The position numbers and the translations under genes were made by a program. A stretch of DNA of 64,000 nucleotides from Streptomyces sp. CNH099 (GTDB taxonomy: Bacteria; Actinomycetota; Actinomycetes; Streptomycetales; Streptomycetaceae), in NCBI GenBank assembly GCA_000514715.1, contig AZWL01000024.1:37550-101549 (forward strand). Direction: 5' to 3'. Below the pieces are notes generated by a model. The model saw only the letters and a program-made list of their open reading frames with translations. It was not told the origin of the DNA and did not search any database. Positions 60,409 to 64,000 of the stretch are shown in pieces. Position 1 is the stretch's first letter; the number at the start of each line of letters is the position of its first letter.

Positions 60409-61559
60409 TTCCCGTAGGCCGCGTGCCGTGGGAGTCGTACGCTCCGCTCGCCGCCGCAGCGGTCCTCGGGCTGGCGCTCCTCTGGCTCGCGCTCCGGCGG
60501 CTGGCCCGGTACGCGAGGCTCGACACCCCCGCCGTGCGCGTGGCGGCGCTGGCCGCCGCGAGCTGCACGGCGTACACCGCGGACACGTCCTGGCGGTTCG
60601 CTGAGGACTACCTCGGCATGGGGAGCACGGCCGAACGAGCGGCGATGTTCGCCGCCGCGGAGCTGGGGCTGTTCGCCTCGGCGCTCATGGCGCGACAGAA
60701 CCTCAACGGCCCGCTCAAGGCGCCCGGCGCCCCCGGGCTCCTCGTCTGGCTGATCACGGGTGTGCAGGTCATTCCCGCGTACGCCGAGTCCGGGCCGCTC
60801 GGCGGTACGGTCCGCGCGTTCGTCGGGCCGTTCCTGGCCGCCGTGCTCTGGCACCTGGCGATGGGCATCGAACTGCGGCACCGCAGGCCCGGCGCGGAGT
60901 CCCGCGGCGTGCTCGCCGTGGCGGGGCGGGAACTGCGGGAGCGACTGCTGTCCCGGCTGGGGATCACCGAACGGGACCGGAACGCGGCGCAGATCAGCCG
61001 GGACCGTGCCACCCTCCGCGCGGTCGAGCTGGCGGCGTGCCTGGCCGCCCTGCCGCCGGAACGGCGGGCCGGGCGGTGTGGACGGCGCATCGCGCGGCGG
61101 CTGTCGGCCGCGGTGGCGAAGGCGTCTGTGGGAGCGGACCGGGAACAGCGGCGCAAGCTCCTCGAACTGCTCGCCGCCCGGCGGCACGCCGCCGACCTGG
61201 CGACGGTGCCCCTGGCCTCCCCGTGGACGGAGGCGGCCGGAGATCCGGCCGCCTCCGCGCTCGCCGAGGAGGTCCGCGGGCAGATGCGACGGGCAGCCGA
61301 CAGCATCCGGCAGGCAGGCGGACCAGGGGTGTTCACCCTCGGTGCCGCCCTGAACGGAGACGACCGTTCACCTGAACAGCTCCCGAGCAAGCTTGGCACC
61401 GCGGAAGCGCAGCAGGTCATCGAGGACGGCTGGGCCGAGGGCCTGACCGTACGGGAGACGGCGAAGCGGGCGACCCGCGCGCCGAGTTACGTGCACGGCG
61501 TGTTCGTCCGGCTCGACGCCGAACGCGGCCCGCGCCCCGCCGCCGCAGGGCGGCCGTAG
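60405..61559 (+). CDS. polytopic membrane protein with C-terminal DNA-binding-like domain
   Basis: A 384-residue protein. Residues 1 to about 170 hold about five membrane helices (SYAPLAAAAVLGLALLWLAL, AALAAASCTAYTADTSWRFA, AAMFAAAELGLFASALMARQ and others), as in DUF2637-type AICE proteins. The C-terminal half is charged and helical and ends in a helix-turn-helix-like QQVIEDGWAEGLTVRETAKR then ATRAPSYVHGVFVRL. ATG 60405 overlaps the previous stop; GTG 60396 is also possible. It is probably an accessory transfer/spread protein working with Tra. Confidence 0.75.
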   Translation: MIPVGRVPWESYAPLAAAAVLGLALLWLALRRLARYARLDTPAVRVAALAAASCTAYTADTSWRFAEDYLGMGSTAERAAMFAAAELGLFASALMARQNLNGPLKAPGAPGLLVWLITGVQVIPAYAESGPLGGTVRAFVGPFLAAVLWHLAMGIELRHRRPGAESRGVLAVAGRELRERLLSRLGITERDRNAAQISRDRATLRAVELAACLAALPPERRAGRCGRRIARRLSAAVAKASVGADREQRRKLLELLAARRHAADLATVPLASPWTEAAGDPAASALAEEVRGQMRRAADSIRQAGGPGVFTLGAALNGDDRSPEQLPSKLGTAEAQQVIEDGWAEGLTVRETAKRATRAPSYVHGVFVRLDAERGPRPAAAGRP

Positions 61560-61648
61560 CGCCTGTTTGGAATCGCTCACCGCCGGGGCCCGGCCGTTGC
61601 TTTGGCGGGCTGGGCCGGGCCCCGGCTTTCCTCCCAACCGGAAGGAAG

Positions 61649-63733
61649 GTGCAAGTGAAGCACGACGACGAAGAGAACGCGGCCGACTCCGGCGACCGTC
61701 CTCCCGACGAGATCACCATGGTTGACCGGCCCGGCGGCTCCTCCGCCGTACGCCTCATGGACCGGATCACCGGCTCGAAGCGGCGGCCGGTCGTCCCGCC
61801 CTGGGCCCGATCCTGGCGCGAGTTCAAGGCCGCCGGCTCCGGCGTCGCGGCGTACGGCTGGCACGTGGTGGCGTACCACGTCGTTCGTACGCCCTGGTAC
61901 CAACTCCGGCTCACCCTCCAACTACCGCGAGGCACAGCCCGTTTCATCGGCGGCGCACTGCGGTGGGTCGCGGACGCCGAGGGGCAACCGTTCCGCAGCG
62001 CGGCGGCCAGCAATGAGGACATCGACTACTACCTGAAGCTCTCCCGGCAGCGCGACCGCCGGGTCAGGTGGCGCACGGTCGTCGCCCTGTTGGCCTCCGT
62101 CACGGGACTCGCCGCCGCGCTCGCCTTATACGTCCTGGCCCCCACGTGGCTCCTGGCTCTCTCGGGCTACATGGTCACTACCGCCCTCGGCTGGCTCGGC
62201 CAGCCGGCCGACGAGCCGGTGATCCACCGCGCCGTCGAGATCCCCAAGACGACCCGGCTGACGTCGAATATTGTCCTGCGGGCCCTCGGCGCCCTGGACA
62301 TCAAGGCAATCAACCGAGACCAGGCGGCAGGCAGCCCCGGCTTCTCCTTCTCGGCACCCATCACACGCGACGGGCCCGGCTGGCTCGCCGAGGGAGATCT
62401 CCCGTACGGCGTCACCGTCACCGACGTCATCGAACGCCGCGACAAGCTCGCCTCCGGCCTGCGCCGCCCCCTGGGCACGGTATGGCCCGAACCGGTGCCC
62501 GACGAGCACACCGGCCGCCTGCGGCTGTGGGTCGGTGATCAGGACATGTCGCAGGCCCGGCAGGAGCCCTGGCCGCTGGCCAAGTCCGGCACGGTGGACC
62601 TCTTCAAACCCGTGTCCTGGGGCACGGACCAGCGCGGCCGGTGGGCCGGCGTGACGCTCATGTTCATCGCGGGCGTCATCGGAGCCATCCCGCGCATGGG
62701 CAAGACCTTCCTCCTGCGGCTGCTCCTCCTCATCGCCGCTCTCGACCCGCGGGCCGAGCTGCACACGTACGACCTGAAGGGCACCGGCGACCTGGACCCC
62801 CTCGGCCGCGTGGCCTACCGCCACCGGTCCGGCGAGGAGCCCGAGGACATCGCGTACGCCATCGCCAACATGCGCGAACTGCAGGGCGAACTGCGCCGCC
62901 GCGCGAAGGCGATCCGCTCACTCCCGCGCGACGTCTGCCCGGAGTCGAAGGTGACGACCGAGCTGGCCTCGAAACGCTCCCTCGGGCTGCACCCGATCGT
63001 GGTCGGCGTCGACGAGTGCCAGGTGTGGTTCGAGCACGACAAGCACGGCGCCGAGTTCAAGGAAATCTGCACCGACCTCGTCAAACGCGGTCCGGCCCTG
63101 GGGATCGTGCTCCTGCTGTCGACGCAACGGCCGGACAAGAACAGCATCCCGACCGCCATCAGCGCCAACGCCTCCGCCCGCTGGTGCCTGAAGGTCATGG
63201 GCCAGGTTGAGAACGACATGGTCCTGGGCACGGGCGCCTACAAGCGGGGCGTGCGGGCGTCGATGTTCGCGTGGGGCGACAAGGGCATCTGCTACTTCCT
63301 CGGCGAAGGCGCCGACGCCCGCATCGTCCGCGCCGCCAACATCGACGCCCTGCAGGCCGACGCAATCGCCCTCCGCGCCCGCGCCACGCGGGAGAGGGCC
63401 GGCACCCTTGCCGGGCATGCCCTCGGCGAGCAGCCGGAGCCCGATGCCGCCTCGTCGTACGACCTGCTGAGTGACCTGGCCGCCGCCGTCCCGGCCGCGA
63501 AATCGAAGATCTGGAACGAGTCCGTCCTCGCCCGCCTGGCCGACCTCCGGCCGGAGGTCTACGGCGAGTGGAACACGGACCAGCTCACCGCCGCCCTGCG
63601 CCCGTACGGCATCCGCACGGTTCAGGTCTGGGGCACCACCGAGGACGGCAAGGGCGCCAACCGCCGCGGCATCCGCCGCACCGACGTCCTCCGCGTCATC
63701 TCGGAACGTGACGGTCAAGCAGCCGCCGCCTGA
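61649..63733 (+). CDS. traSA: FtsK/SpoIIIE-type DNA translocase for conjugation (TraSA/TraB-like)
   Basis: About 694 residues. The N-terminal part has one or two membrane helices (VVALLASVTGLAAALALYVL and the following segment). The ATPase domain has Walker A GAIPRMGKTFLLRL (Lys352), Walker B VVGVDECQVWF (about 452) and the FtsK TQRPDKNSIPTAI segment. A winged-helix-like C-terminus follows (LRPYGIRTVQVWGTTEDGKG). Such a translocase moves double-stranded DNA between hyphae. Codon 160 is TTA. GTG 61649 or GTG 61655 may be the start; GGAAGGAA suits the second. A short inverted repeat follows. Confidence 0.93.
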   Translation: MQVKHDDEENAADSGDRPPDEITMVDRPGGSSAVRLMDRITGSKRRPVVPPWARSWREFKAAGSGVAAYGWHVVAYHVVRTPWYQLRLTLQLPRGTARFIGGALRWVADAEGQPFRSAAASNEDIDYYLKLSRQRDRRVRWRTVVALLASVTGLAAALALYVLAPTWLLALSGYMVTTALGWLGQPADEPVIHRAVEIPKTTRLTSNIVLRALGALDIKAINRDQAAGSPGFSFSAPITRDGPGWLAEGDLPYGVTVTDVIERRDKLASGLRRPLGTVWPEPVPDEHTGRLRLWVGDQDMSQARQEPWPLAKSGTVDLFKPVSWGTDQRGRWAGVTLMFIAGVIGAIPRMGKTFLLRLLLLIAALDPRAELHTYDLKGTGDLDPLGRVAYRHRSGEEPEDIAYAIANMRELQGELRRRAKAIRSLPRDVCPESKVTTELASKRSLGLHPIVVGVDECQVWFEHDKHGAEFKEICTDLVKRGPALGIVLLLSTQRPDKNSIPTAISANASARWCLKVMGQVENDMVLGTGAYKRGVRASMFAWGDKGICYFLGEGADARIVRAANIDALQADAIALRARATRERAGTLAGHALGEQPEPDAASSYDLLSDLAAAVPAAKSKIWNESVLARLADLRPEVYGEWNTDQLTAALRPYGIRTVQVWGTTEDGKGANRRGIRRTDVLRVISERDGQAAAA

Positions 63734-63743
63734 CGAACGCGCG

Positions 63744-63759
63744 CCGCTAGACCTAGCGG
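63744..63759. terminator. short inverted repeat after tra
   Basis: CCGCTAG (63744-63750) and CTAGCGG (63753-63759) are exact 7-bp arms with a two-base loop. They lie between the tra stop and the insertion sequence. It may be a terminator or a site used by the element. Confidence 0.4.
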
Positions 63760-63792
63760 GCACCCTGCTAGACACCTCAGGCGCTCAACGTG

Positions 63793-64000
63793 TCAAGCGG
63801 CGGCAGCGAGTTCGGTGGGGAACGCGGTCTGCTCGTCGAACATCTCGTGGTGCTGGAGGCAGTAGTAGAGCTGGCCGAGCATGCGGTTGAAGAGGTTGCG
63901 CTGGGCGGCTGCGTGCCAGTCGCCGTGGTCGTCTCGGCGCCTGCGGTAATGGGTCTTGGCGCCGGGTGAGGCGGTGATGGAGGCGAAGGCCCAGAGGTAG
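63793..64000 (-). CDS. IS110-family transposase, C-terminal end only
   Basis: The last 68 codons read toward the left and end with TGA at 63795-63793. The sequence YLWAFASITASPGAKTHYRR, then DDHGDWHAAAQRNLFNRMLG and QLYYCLQHHEMFDEQTAF, is the typical tail of IS110-type (DEDD/serine) transposases. The N-terminal catalytic half is past the window edge. Its stop lies about 60 bp from tra, so the insertion is recent or placed in a neutral gap. IS110 elements usually lack terminal inverted repeats, and none is seen. Confidence 0.75.
   Translation of the reverse strand, partial: YLWAFASITASPGAKTHYRRRRDDHGDWHAAAQRNLFNRMLGQLYYCLQHHEMFDEQTAFPTELAAAA

Larger units (their letters stand above)
51701..64000. 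mobile_element. actinomycete integrative and conjugative element (AICE), left part
   Basis: The element begins at a truncated tRNA-His. It carries AT-richer cargo near the left end, two GntR/UTRA repressors of the KorSA type with their operators, and a block of small or membrane proteins leading to an FtsK/SpoIIIE-type Tra. That content is the pSAM2-like AICE plan. Integrase, excisionase and replication protein are not in the window and should lie to the right. An IS110-family insertion sits next to tra and may have disrupted or separated the rest. Confidence 0.8.

Overview
This window is a very GC-rich actinomycete chromosome segment, almost certainly from Streptomyces or a close relative in the Streptomycetaceae. 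The support is the codon use (nearly every third position G or C), frequent GTG and TTG starts, a DmdR1/IdeR-type iron box in front of a complete desferrioxamine (des) locus, a WhiJ-type XRE/DUF397/ATPase trio, and a gene order (citrate synthase ... speB, tesB, acyl-CoA dehydrogenase, TetR, accD1, accA1, hmgL, acdH, desEFABCD) that matches what I recall of the Streptomyces coelicolor core chromosome.

Positions 1 to about 51,700 are core chromosome. In order they hold: the start of a DedA membrane protein; a PucR-type regulator; a von Willebrand lipoprotein; methylmalonate-semialdehyde dehydrogenase; an MMPL exporter with its divergent TetR regulator and an operator palindrome; a copper chaperone behind a CsoR-like box; citrate synthase; a RecD2-type helicase; a DUF937 protein; a LacI-controlled three-gene catabolic operon (Gfo/Idh/MocA oxidoreductase, DUF993 aldolase-like protein, TIM-barrel isomerase); a MarR-GNAT fusion behind its own palindrome; a second isomerase; a divergent EamA/LysR pair; a secreted S37 peptidase; a large one-chain ABC exporter; the WhiJ-type trio; speB and a phosphatase-like gene; and a thioesterase. 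Next comes the leucine/isovalerate (liu) operon: accD1, accA1, hmgL and acdH, with a divergent TetR and paired operators. After it comes the siderophore locus desE-desF and desA-desB-desCD, with iron boxes before desE and before desA. In this genome desC and desD are one gene. An MFS exporter and a CGNR zinc-finger regulator close the core region.

At 51,701-51,748 lies only the 3' half of a tRNA-His gene (minus strand). This is best read as the left attachment site of an actinomycete integrative and conjugative element (AICE) that fills the rest of the window and runs past its right edge. The element begins with an AT-richer two-gene cargo of unknown function: a 304-residue soluble protein and a four-helix membrane protein, which I regard as the best candidate for an undescribed (possibly defensive) system. 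It continues with a membrane-anchored helical protein, an FkbM-type methyltransferase, two GntR/UTRA repressors that share operator sequence (one followed by two small genes, the other by a family 2 glycosyltransferase), a HAD-fold protein, and a left-to-right transfer block of three small or membrane proteins and an FtsK/SpoIIIE-type Tra translocase. The 3' end of an IS110-family transposase lies about 60 bp beyond tra. No integrase, excisionase or replication initiator is in view; they should lie to the right, next to a restored tRNA-His.
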